Below are positions 16,701-23,846 of a DNA stretch of 36,068 bases, in pieces. The stretch is from assembly GCA_016926115.1 (NCBI GenBank), contig JAFGPF010000072.1, positions 1-36,068 of the forward strand, in the 5' to 3' direction. A program made the position numbers and the translations under genes. The notes under the pieces were generated by a model. It worked only from the letters and a program-made list of their open reading frames with translations. It was not told the origin of the DNA and did not search any database. The stretch is from Dehalococcoidales bacterium (GTDB taxonomy: Bacteria; Chloroflexota; Dehalococcoidia; Dehalococcoidales; RBG-16-60-22). Position 1 is the stretch's first letter. Each line of letters begins with the position of its first letter.

Positions 16701-17189
16701 TTACATGTCTAATACCACGGGTCCCTTGGCTCCCGGCGCGGTGGGACCGTCATAGGAGAGTTCCTTGCCTCCCATGGTCTTGGTGAACCGGGGCGCCAGC
16801 AGCAGGGCATGGAACAATAACGGCTTATCGATTTTCCTGAAATTGAGCGGGCAGTGCACCATGCCTTTGGGAATAAAGATAATCGTAGGTTTATCGATGA
16901 GGTGCTGTTCCTGTTCTTCACCGATGCAGAAGTCTATCTCCGCCTGGAAACTCTCGAACAGGTCAGGGAGCTTGCCGCCCAGGAAAATGAGATATTCGTC
17001 CACGTCGTGCGTGTGAGGCTCTCTCTCCAGGTAGATGGGCTCGACGAAAACCTGCCAGCCCATGTTCATGTTGGCGCCGGGTATCTGCCGGGCGCCGCGG
17101 AAGTAAGCCTGCGGTCCGGCGACGGCGGAAAGGTTGGACGGCTCCTTGAAGTCCGAGAAGAAATACTGGTTGTATTTTGATTCAGCCAT
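16701..17189 (-). CDS. Cupin-fold protein of unknown substrate
   Basis: A 162-residue soluble protein with one cupin barrel. The first metal motif is visible as PHTHDVDEYLIFLGG (HxH with a following glutamate) and the second region as FIPKGMVHCPLNFRKID with a histidine in the expected place, so a metal-binding cupin is likely. No enzymatic activity can be assigned. The ATG is preceded by AAGGAG at a 7-nt spacing. It lies 33 nt downstream of the antiporter gene on the same strand and is probably co-transcribed with it. menA starts about 80 nt further on from its own promoter. Confidence 0.8.
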   Translation of the reverse strand: MAESKYNQYFFSDFKEPSNLSAVAGPQAYFRGARQIPGANMNMGWQVFVEPIYLEREPHTHDVDEYLIFLGGKLPDLFESFQAEIDFCIGEEQEQHLIDKPTIIFIPKGMVHCPLNFRKIDKPLLFHALLLAPRFTKTMGGKELSYDGPTAPGAKGPVVLDM

Positions 17190-17222
17190 TTTTACTCTCC
17201 TTATGCGTTTCTCTCAATATAT

Positions 17223-18401
17223 TTACTTCTTATCCTTTTTGTAAAGCCAGTTTCTCAATAGAAGCGGCGGAATAATCGTAGTCAGCAAGCTCATCGTTAC
17301 CAGGGCGGCATAAGTGTCCTGCTGTATCCATCCCTTGGAGAGACCGATGAGGGCGACAATCATGGCTACTTCTCCACGGGGCATCATACCGACCCCGATT
17401 ATTGCCGAGTCCCTTAATTTATTTCCGAACAATCTGGCCGGCAGCCCGCAGCCGATGATTTTCGTGGCGGCGGCAACGGCGGTCAATGCCAGTATGAAAA
17501 CGAGAATATGTCCGTCGATGACATGAACGTCGAGCAGGACGCCCAGGGAGATAAAGAATATCGAGGCAAAGATGATTTTCAGGTGTTCCGAGCCCCGGTG
17601 GAATATCGCGCCCTGTTTGAGCTCCATGCTGGCGAAGGCTACCCCGGCCAGGAAGGAGCCGACCACCGGCGATAGCCCGGCGGCTTCCGCGCCGATGCTG
17701 TATAAAAAGGCTATCATCATGGCGAAGATGAAAATCGACTGCGGGAATTTCCTGGCGACGCGGGTGTCGTCGAACCAGAGCATGACGCGGCGCAGCAGTA
17801 TTCTCACCGGGATAGCCCCGATTACCAGGAAAGCCACTGCCTTGCCCAGGCCGACCAGTATCGTCAGGGACTCCAGCGAGCCGGTCACCAGTTGTTCGGA
17901 GACGGTCAGCGCCAGCAGGGCGAGGATATCATCGATGATGGCGGCCCCCATGATGGCGCGTGCTGCGGAAGTGTCTAATTTGCCCATTTCCTCCAGTACG
18001 TTGGCGGTAATGGCGATGCTGGTAGCCGTGCTGGCCGTGCCGATGAATATCGAAGCAGTGAAACTGAAGCCGAACGCCTCCGCCAGGAAATACCCCCCCA
18101 CCCAGGGAATAACTATGCCGGCCAGGGCAATTACCAGGTATCTGGGTTTGGTGATGTCCTTTAGCTCGAATTCGAGCCCGATGGTGAAAAGCAGCACGAC
18201 GGCGCCGAGGTGCGCCAGGCTTGAGACGAAGTCCGTGTAGGTAACGAAACCGAGCAGGCTGGGCCCGACGATGACCCCGGCGATGATGATGCCGACAACC
18301 GCCGACTGGTTAATGCCGTAGGCCAGCAGATAACCGGCCAGGGCCACGAACATCAGCAGGCTCATCTGGAACTCGACGCTGGTGAGAATATTCTCCGGCA
18401 T
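17223..18401 (-). CDS. Cation:proton antiporter, CPA2 (Kef/NapA) type
   Basis: Membrane exchanger of Na+ or K+ for H+. The 392 residues form about 11-12 hydrophobic segments and lack the C-terminal RCK/TrkA domains of KefB/KefC, so this is the transport domain only. Family landmarks include IAGVIVGPSLLGFV near residue 45, LLFTIGLEFELKD near residue 75, IDDILALLALTVSEQ near residue 155 (the paired acidic residues expected in the ion site) and MMPRGEVAMIVALIG near residue 345. There is no ribosome binding site; instead a TGG-TAAGAT box ends 6 nt before the ATG, suggesting a leaderless mRNA. The cupin gene follows. The ion transported is not decided. Confidence 0.9.
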   Translation of the reverse strand: MPENILTSVEFQMSLLMFVALAGYLLAYGINQSAVVGIIIAGVIVGPSLLGFVTYTDFVSSLAHLGAVVLLFTIGLEFELKDITKPRYLVIALAGIVIPWVGGYFLAEAFGFSFTASIFIGTASTATSIAITANVLEEMGKLDTSAARAIMGAAIIDDILALLALTVSEQLVTGSLESLTILVGLGKAVAFLVIGAIPVRILLRRVMLWFDDTRVARKFPQSIFIFAMMIAFLYSIGAEAAGLSPVVGSFLAGVAFASMELKQGAIFHRGSEHLKIIFASIFFISLGVLLDVHVIDGHILVFILALTAVAAATKIIGCGLPARLFGNKLRDSAIIGVGMMPRGEVAMIVALIGLSKGWIQQDTYAALVTMSLLTTIIPPLLLRNWLYKKDKK

Positions 18402-18407
18402 TGTAAT

Positions 18408-18413
18408 ATCTTA
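18408..18413 (-). promoter_or_regulatory. Extended -10 box directly before the antiporter start
   Basis: Read leftwards, TGG-TAAGAT is followed by six bases (ATTACA) and then the ATG. No Shine-Dalgarno sequence fits between. Transcription from this box would begin at or next to the start codon. Confidence 0.5.
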
Positions 18414-18445
18414 CCACAAATTCCGGATTCGTGAGCACCCGCTGG

Positions 18446-18475
18446 TTGGCGTTCATTCTCTAAAAATGCTAGAAT
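18446..18475 (+). promoter_or_regulatory. Promoter for the SDR gene
   Basis: TTGGCG at 18446-18451, an 18-nt spacer and TAGAAT at 18470-18475 with an extended TGC just before it. The leader is about 45 nt and carries GGAGG at 18513-18517. Confidence 0.6.
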
Positions 18476-18525
18476 CTGAGTGTTTTATTTAGCTTATAAA
18501 GTCTGGTAACAGCGGAGGTATTCAT

Positions 18526-19494
18526 ATGGCTAAGAACCTGGAGTTTGGTCCACTCGTAATGGACAGGACGAACCTGAAGAGAGATGCACTTTGCGGAGAT
18601 GTGGCGGTGGTTACCGGTGGGGCGGGCAACGTGGGACTGGGCACGGCCAGAAGCCTGGCGTGGTTGGGGGCGAAAGTGGTTATTGCCGATGTCACCCCGG
18701 AGCAGGGAAAGGCGGCCGAGGAACTCATCGACAGCGAGAACGGCCCCGGTACTGCCCTGTTCGTCGAGACGGACGTCTCCGACGAGGCTTCCATGAAAGC
18801 CATGGCTGAAAAGGCTTTCGCTAAGTTCGGCAAGGTGGATATCCTGATTAACAATGCCATGGCGATGTCTCTCGGGCGGCCCATCTTGAGTACAACGGTT
18901 GACCAGCTGGACAGGCAGTACGAGATAGCGGCGCGTGGTACGCTCATCGGGATACAGCTTTTCGTACCCGGCATGCAGGAAAGACATCACGGCGTGGTAA
19001 CATTCATGTCGACGGCTTTTCGCTTTCCGGTAGGACCGAGCAGCTATTGTGCGGCTAAAGCGGCGGCTACCTCCATGATTATGTCCCTGGCGGCGGAACT
19101 GGGGCCCGTGGAGAAATCCGGTGTGGCTGTCTTCTCCTTTATCCCGGCGGGCGTCGGCTTCCCCCGTAGCGCCGGGCCTATACCTCCCGAGGTGATGGAA
19201 AAGTTTAAAAACTTCAAGATGCCCAGTATGCCCGGCTACGAAGGGAATATTCCGGCCGAGGACGGAGGGGCTGCCCTGGCTTACTGCATCACCCGGGCGG
19301 CCGAGCTGCATGGCTCGGGGATAATGATAAACCAGGCGTTCCGGCAGATGGACTGGCCGTTCCCCAAGCCGGAGACGGTGCAGAAGACTGATTTCCAGCG
19401 CCTCGATGAGATGGTGCTGTCGCTGGTATTCGCGTGCATGGGCCCGGGCTTTCCCGACCCCAAGGTACCGCTGATGCCGATTAACCGTAAGTAG
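18526..19494 (+). CDS. Short-chain dehydrogenase/reductase
   Basis: NAD(P)-dependent Rossmann-fold oxidoreductase of the classical SDR superfamily, 322 residues including a longer C-terminal tail. The cofactor motif is TGGAGNVGLG at about residues 31-40, with VVIADV after the second strand (an acidic residue here favours NAD), the structural NNA in ILINNAMAMS, a serine in TFMSTAFRF and the catalytic SSYCAAKAA (YxxxK). The substrate cannot be told. The tail after residue 265 (FRQMDWPFPKPETVQ) is not standard and may form a subfamily-specific lid. It has its own promoter and GGAGG site. A LysR gene converges on it 54 nt downstream. Confidence 0.87.
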   Translation: MAKNLEFGPLVMDRTNLKRDALCGDVAVVTGGAGNVGLGTARSLAWLGAKVVIADVTPEQGKAAEELIDSENGPGTALFVETDVSDEASMKAMAEKAFAKFGKVDILINNAMAMSLGRPILSTTVDQLDRQYEIAARGTLIGIQLFVPGMQERHHGVVTFMSTAFRFPVGPSSYCAAKAAATSMIMSLAAELGPVEKSGVAVFSFIPAGVGFPRSAGPIPPEVMEKFKNFKMPSMPGYEGNIPAEDGGAALAYCITRAAELHGSGIMINQAFRQMDWPFPKPETVQKTDFQRLDEMVLSLVFACMGPGFPDPKVPLMPINRK

Positions 19495-19548
19495 GGCAAT
19501 TGCAGTACCCTGCGAGGCGATGAATATGGCGGGGACGTTGCTTGCCGA

Positions 19549-20469
19549 TTAGGTGTCAGAGCCGGGGTTTTCTGTTTCCTTATAACCGAAAGCCTGCTTG
19601 ACCATAGCTATATATTCGTTAATGGCGGGGTTCATGAAGGTGCCGGTACGCATAATTACTTCCGCCGTTAAGTAGAGATTTTCCTCCATCTGCACTATCT
19701 TCAGTCGCTTCTGTGCAATCTGGTTCTCAATGTCCCCGATGATGGTAAAACTGATACCCTTGCCGTCTTCGACAAGCGTTTTACACCATTCGGTGCTGTT
19801 TACCTCGGTCACGAGCCTCTGCATTTCCAGCCCCTGCTCCTTGAGCTTTTCGGATATCAATTTCCTGATAATAGTATTTTCTGGCCCGGATACCAGAGGA
19901 TAGTTACTAAGGTCTTTCCATGACAGCGGTTCTTTCTGGATGAACTGATTGAAGGAGGCAAAACAAACAATCTGCTGGGGAGGGGAAACCACGATGCTGT
20001 TTAACTTGCTCTTATCGTATTCGTATTGCGGAACGATTGCCAGGTCGAGTTGAGCGTCGAGGACGCCCTGCACCATTTCATTGGCGTCGCCGCTTTTCAC
20101 GGTCAGTTTTACTTCCGGGTGTTCTCCGTGCATCCTCTTGATTACGGGTCCGATGGTGGAAATGTACATGCTGGCGATGCCGGCGCGGAGAGACGACTCT
20201 CTTATCGACTTGATGAAGCCTTCGGCATTGGTCAACTGCCGGTACACCTCCTCGGCGTACTTGAACAACGCTTCCCCGTGAGGCGTAAGCACAATCTGGC
20301 GCTTTTTAAACTCGAGCAGCTTTACCCCGGTAAACTCCTCCAGGGCCTGTATGTGGTAAGTTACCGCGGGCTGGGTAAGATATACCTTGTCGGCGGCAGC
20401 GCTCAGGCTCCTCTCTTTAGCGACGAAATAGAAGATAACTAAATCATTAGGATTAAGGTTCGGTAACAT
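19549..20469 (-). CDS. LysR-family transcriptional regulator
   Basis: A 306-residue DNA-binding regulator. The N-terminal winged helix-turn-helix covers about residues 8-68 (LVIFYFVAKERSLSAAADKV, then LTQPAVTYHIQALEEFTG and LTPHGEALFKYAEEV). The effector domain, ~90-295, has the two-lobed periplasmic-binding-like pattern with GVLDAQLDLAIVPQ and VEDGKGISFTI. It is divergent from the NrfD-like gene, and a T-N11-A palindrome lies in the shared spacer, so autoregulation and control of that gene are likely. The SDR gene converges from the other side and could be a further target. The effector is unknown. Confidence 0.92.
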   Translation of the reverse strand: MLPNLNPNDLVIFYFVAKERSLSAAADKVYLTQPAVTYHIQALEEFTGVKLLEFKKRQIVLTPHGEALFKYAEEVYRQLTNAEGFIKSIRESSLRAGIASMYISTIGPVIKRMHGEHPEVKLTVKSGDANEMVQGVLDAQLDLAIVPQYEYDKSKLNSIVVSPPQQIVCFASFNQFIQKEPLSWKDLSNYPLVSGPENTIIRKLISEKLKEQGLEMQRLVTEVNSTEWCKTLVEDGKGISFTIIGDIENQIAQKRLKIVQMEENLYLTAEVIMRTGTFMNPAINEYIAMVKQAFGYKETENPGSDT

Positions 20470-20576
20470 CGGTGCCGTTTCCAGCCTTCCTCGTAAAACT
20501 TCATTTTATCTACCGACTGTCCAAAAGATTTTTATATTTAGTCCGTATATTTTAATGATAACACAGTATCCAGAAT

Positions 20577-20603
20577 AGGTGTATTAAAAGTCTTAATACA
20601 TCT
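20577..20603. promoter_or_regulatory. LysR-type operator palindrome
   Basis: GTATTAA-AAGTC-TTAATAC at 20581-20599 is a perfect 7-bp inverted repeat; extending outward gives 11-bp arms with one mismatch. It contains the T-N11-A pattern typical of LysR-family binding sites and lies in the spacer between the divergent lysR and nrfD-like genes. Confidence 0.65.
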
Positions 20604-20701
20604 ATAAATCATTTTGTATTGTAGAGTCGATTCCGCTGTGTTAACAATGAAAGTGTGGGCAACCACAATTAACACGAACGTAACATGGGGGAGTGGAAAT
20701 T

Positions 20702-21568
20702 ATGCAGACCAGACCATGGGACTTTATGGTGAAAGACACGCCTTCCAGGGATTGGGCGGAGGGAATGGGGAAACTCATCGCCGTTGCCTTTTTCTGCGGG
20801 GGTATCGCCGGCGGACTTTATTTGGTATCGCTGTACTTTAATAACCTCTGGGGTATGCTCATCGGCTGGCTTTTCGCCCTGGGTATGGGGCTGTTCGATA
20901 TGGCCCATCTGGGGAAAAAGAAAATAGTCTGGAGGATTGCTTTGCGTCCCGGTTCGTCCTGGATATCCCGGGGATTTCTCCTCGTAATACTCTTTATCGG
21001 CTCCGCCGCCATCCAGATGGCGCTGACCCGCTGGGCTCCGGGGACAACTGCGGAGACATTCTTTAAGATAATCGCGGGTATAGCTGCCCTCGGTGTGGCG
21101 ACGTACAGCGGCTTCGTGTTGAGTTACGTAAATTGTATAAAAATCTGGAATTCGACCGTCATGCCGGTGCTTTTTATCATCGCCGGTTTCGCCGGAGGGT
21201 CTGCCATTTTGCTGGTCGTCACGTCCTTGAGCGACCATGCAGTCTTCAGTACTGTAAAGGTATTTGCTATGGCCGTTTTGCTGGTTTATGCAGTAATCAT
21301 CGCCTTGCATTTATGGATTTCCAGCTATAACGGCCCCACATCGAGAAATTCGGTAAAGGCCATAGTCCAGAACGGACTGGCAGCCGCCTTCTGGACGATA
21401 GTCGTGTTTATCGGTATTGTCGTGCCGCTAGCTATCATACCTCTTGCGGATGCCGGTTCATCGTATTTGCTGGGTCTAAACGCCGTCTTCGTACTGGCCG
21501 GGAACCTGACGTTAAGATACGCCATATTGAGAGCTGGTATGTACCGCCCGTTGATACCCTGCAATTGA
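20702..21568 (+). CDS. NrfD/PsrC-like polytopic membrane protein
   Basis: Resembles the quinone-interacting membrane subunit (NrfD/PsrC family) of polysulfide, nitrite or related respiratory oxidoreductases. About eight hydrophobic segments are visible across 288 residues, starting with FFCGGIAGGLYLVSLYF, a family-like first helix. Normally these proteins sit beside a four-cluster ferredoxin-like subunit and often a molybdopterin enzyme; neither is in this window, so the gene is an orphan here. The start is ATG 20702, with GGGGGAG at 20687-20693; an in-frame GTG at 20693 overlaps that site. It is divergent from lysR with a LysR-type palindrome between them. Confidence 0.82.
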   Translation: MQTRPWDFMVKDTPSRDWAEGMGKLIAVAFFCGGIAGGLYLVSLYFNNLWGMLIGWLFALGMGLFDMAHLGKKKIVWRIALRPGSSWISRGFLLVILFIGSAAIQMALTRWAPGTTAETFFKIIAGIAALGVATYSGFVLSYVNCIKIWNSTVMPVLFIIAGFAGGSAILLVVTSLSDHAVFSTVKVFAMAVLLVYAVIIALHLWISSYNGPTSRNSVKAIVQNGLAAAFWTIVVFIGIVVPLAIIPLADAGSSYLLGLNAVFVLAGNLTLRYAILRAGMYRPLIPCN

Positions 21569-21607
21569 TAATAATTACGCTGGCTGTCCACTAGAGAGAA
21601 TCATGCT

Positions 21608-21717
21608 TTCCGGGGAATACGTATTCCACGGAATAGCCCCTGCTTCAGTACGTCCACAAATTAAGTCGGAAATGGCGTCCCTGGAGAGACTCTAGTCCTC
21701 TATCCGCTGCTTAGAAG
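21608..21717 (-). repeat. Decayed duplicate of the tRNA-Arg 3' half and its flank
   Basis: TGGCGTCCCTGGAG (21673-21686) and CTGCTTAGAAG (21707-21717) are identical to the 3' end and anticodon-loop part of the tRNA-Arg at 23700-23776, in the same orientation and with the same 20-nt distance. Similarity extends outside the tRNA: 21665-21686 matches 23692-23713 at 20 of 22 bases, TTCAGTAC recurs, and TTCCGGGGAATACGTATTCCA (21608-21628) matches 23512-23533 with small changes. The TPsiC arm is scrambled, so this is not a working tRNA. Confidence 0.65.
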
Positions 21718-21736
21718 TTAAGATCGGGTAATTTTT

Positions 21737-21791
21737 AGCCGGGTGATTCACCCTCAAGTAAAAGCTTGAGATAATGGCGAATCACCCGGCT
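21737..21791. repeat. Long stem-loop between convergent genes
   Basis: AGCCGGGTGATTC (21737-21749) pairs perfectly with GAATCACCCGGCT (21779-21791), and a nested CTCAAG/CTTGAG hairpin (21753-21770) lies inside. It is placed between the convergent NrfD-like and solute-binding protein genes. There is no U-tract on either strand at the right side, so it is a transcript-end structure or imperfect terminator at best. Confidence 0.6.
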
Positions 21792-21827
21792 GTTAGTTAA
21801 ACTGGTTTATTTCTACCGGATATATTC

Positions 21828-23438
21828 CTAGTGCGGCTCCATCCACTCGTTGTACACCTGTCGGGCCACCGACATCTGCTGTAAGTAAGTGGTGTGGACG
21901 TAAGGCTGTATGATATATCCGACCGATATTTCATATAGTGGCACCAATGCTACCTCGTCAGCCATCTGCCTCACCAGTTTCTTGGCATACTCCATCTTGC
22001 CGTTCAGTTCATACTGATGCAGCGCGTCTTCACCAAGTGCCAGCAGTTCAGGCGACCTGTAAAAGCCCTGAACGAGGTTCATCGGGTGCGGGCCGTACAT
22101 GACGAGGATGACCATCAGGGGGTCCGGGTCTGAACCGCCCGAGAAGAGCAGCAGGTCTTCGTAACCGTCGAACCAGGCTGAAGACATGAACCTGCCCTGG
22201 TCGGCCATATCCAGTTCAATCTGTATCCCCACGGCGTCCAGCTGGCTTTTCACAGCTTCGGCCAGGTCTGTATTACCCGCCTGGCACAGCATCTTGACCT
22301 TGACACCGTCGGGGTAACCGGCTTCGGCCAGCAGCTCTTTAGCCTTATCCGGGTTATAGGGGCGGCCTTCGTAGTTCGGGTCGTAGCCCCAGCCCTTCTC
22401 ACTTTGTAGCGCAAGTAGAGGTATGCCGTAGCCGAACGCCAGCGCCTTGGCTATAGCGGGCCTGTCGAGCGCGTACTCCACAGCCTCACGCACCTTCAGG
22501 TCCTGGAATACGGATTCCGGGTTGGTGTTCAGGTCGAAGTAGAGTATCAGGGGAGTTCCCAATGCCGCTTCTTGCCTGATAAAGCCCTCTTGCTCCATTT
22601 CATACTGGTCTTTCACCGGGACCGCATTCCACATGTCCGCCTCACCCGCTTCCATCAGGGACCTGGCGGTCACGCTGTCCGGGACGTAACGGACCTCGAT
22701 GCCGTCGAGATAAGGCTTGCCTTCCTGCCAGTAGTCTTCGTTCTTGACCCAGGTCATGTGGTCGTCCCGCTTGTACTCTTTAAGCTTGAACGGCCCTGTC
22801 GCCACAACATTGACTCTGGCCCATTCGATGCGCTCTTCCTCCGTGGTGCCGGCGTTATCCCATGCCTCCTTGGAGAACATGGGAACCCATCCTATGGCGA
22901 AATCGAACATGTTATTGTAGTCAGCCAGATGAACGGCGATGGTGTAATCGTCGACGATTTCAATTTCATTCACTTTATCCGAGAACAAAATCCTGTGTTT
23001 ATCTACATATAACTGCAGGTTCCAGGCGGCTACTTCGGCGTTGAAGTCAGACCCGTCTGTGAACTTGATACCTTTCTTCAGTTTGAAAGTCGCTACCAGG
23101 TTTTCTGTATCGACTTCATATGATTCGGCCAGGAGGGGAACCAGCTTGTGACTGTCGTCAAATTCTAGTAATTTTTCGGTAGCCGGCAGCATATCACCTT
23201 CGTCCCAGGGCCCCATCTCGGGTAAATAACTCAGGACCTGCGGGCCGCTGTCATCAAGCTGCCTCAAGACGCCGCCGTACACCGGTCCGTCCGGTTCGGG
23301 CGTTGGCTCTTCTGGAGTAGGTGTGGGCGTCTCCGGAGTAGGTGTAGGCGTTTCTGTTTCTTCCGGTTCTGCACAACTGCCAAATATCAATGTGCTTAAT
23401 AGGATAACTGCTAAAATCGCTACTAAAATTCTCTTCAT
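21828..23438 (-). CDS. ABC transporter substrate-binding lipoprotein, family 5 (peptide/nickel type)
   Basis: Extracytoplasmic binding protein of the DppA/OppA/NikA type, 536 residues. The signal peptide ends in LIFGSC with C22 as probable lipid anchor, followed by a threonine/proline/glutamate linker (residues ~25-50, repeats of TPTPE). The mature protein begins VYGGVLRQLDD and has family-typical stretches FKLKKGIKFTDGSDFNAEVA, DDYTIAVHL, ATGPFKLKEYKRDDHMTWVKN and REAVEYALDRPAIAKAL. No permease or ATPase gene is adjacent, so its partner is elsewhere or absent. A strong promoter and a CsoR/RcnR-like palindrome precede it, hinting at metal control. The ligand is unknown. AAGGAG lies 13 nt before the ATG. 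Confidence 0.9.
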   Translation of the reverse strand: MKRILVAILAVILLSTLIFGSCAEPEETETPTPTPETPTPTPEEPTPEPDGPVYGGVLRQLDDSGPQVLSYLPEMGPWDEGDMLPATEKLLEFDDSHKLVPLLAESYEVDTENLVATFKLKKGIKFTDGSDFNAEVAAWNLQLYVDKHRILFSDKVNEIEIVDDYTIAVHLADYNNMFDFAIGWVPMFSKEAWDNAGTTEEERIEWARVNVVATGPFKLKEYKRDDHMTWVKNEDYWQEGKPYLDGIEVRYVPDSVTARSLMEAGEADMWNAVPVKDQYEMEQEGFIRQEAALGTPLILYFDLNTNPESVFQDLKVREAVEYALDRPAIAKALAFGYGIPLLALQSEKGWGYDPNYEGRPYNPDKAKELLAEAGYPDGVKVKMLCQAGNTDLAEAVKSQLDAVGIQIELDMADQGRFMSSAWFDGYEDLLLFSGGSDPDPLMVILVMYGPHPMNLVQGFYRSPELLALGEDALHQYELNGKMEYAKKLVRQMADEVALVPLYEISVGYIIQPYVHTTYLQQMSVARQVYNEWMEPH

Positions 23439-23586
23439 TGTTGTCTTATAACTCCTTTATCGCATTAAAACATAACGTTTTGGTGTTTCATCTTGCCATA
23501 GACCACCTCCGTTCCGGGCGAATACATATTCCAGAAATATAGGTTAACTGGTTACTAGGCTCGATTCATGGTTTGATACCGCGCAA

Positions 23587-23616
23587 AGTATAGTATCTAC
23601 TTTGTATCTTTGTCAA
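23587..23616 (-). promoter_or_regulatory. Strong promoter of the solute-binding protein gene
   Basis: Read leftwards: TTGACA (23611-23616), an 18-nt spacer and TATACT (23587-23592). The leader is about 140 nt. Confidence 0.75.
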
Positions 23617-23633
23617 GTACCCCTGGGGGGTAT
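23617..23633. promoter_or_regulatory. CsoR/RcnR-like palindrome abutting the -35 box
   Basis: TACCCC-TGG-GGGGTA at 23618-23632 is a perfect 6-bp inverted repeat with a G/C core and TA ends, 1 nt upstream of the TTGACA box. This layout resembles operators of the CsoR/RcnR/CstR regulator family. No such regulator gene is in the window. Confidence 0.45.
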
Positions 23634-23699
23634 TATGTATTGCATTATCGGGAAGGAATGAAATGAATTATCAAGGATTTTCAGTACACCGGTCTGAAC

Positions 23700-23776
23700 T
23701 GGCGTCCCTGGAGGGATTCGAACCCACGACATCCTGCTTAGAAGGCAGGCGCTCTATCCAACTGAGCTACAGGGAC
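23700..23776 (-). tRNA. tRNA-Arg (anticodon TCT)
   Basis: Read leftwards: acceptor GTCCCTG / CAGGGAC, D-stem GCTC / GAGC, anticodon stem CCTGC / GCAGG with loop CTTCTAA (anticodon TCT, reads AGA), 5-nt variable loop, T-loop TTCGAAT, discriminator G and an encoded CCA (23700-23702). The T-stem GTGGG / CCCTC contains one U-U mismatch. Otherwise it is canonical, 74 nt without CCA. Confidence 0.93.
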
Positions 23777-23846
23777 GCACGCCCATGTATCATTAAAAAT
23801 TTAACACGAATACAGTTTAAGGTCAATACATTACGCTTGCCGGTAA

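Noticed and set aside
20693..20701. GTG 20693 as start of the NrfD-like gene
   Set aside because: It overlaps the GGGGGAG ribosome binding site that serves ATG 20702.
21737..21791. Bidirectional rho-independent terminator
   Set aside because: The stem is strong, but neither strand has a U-tract directly after it, so it is listed only as a stem-loop.
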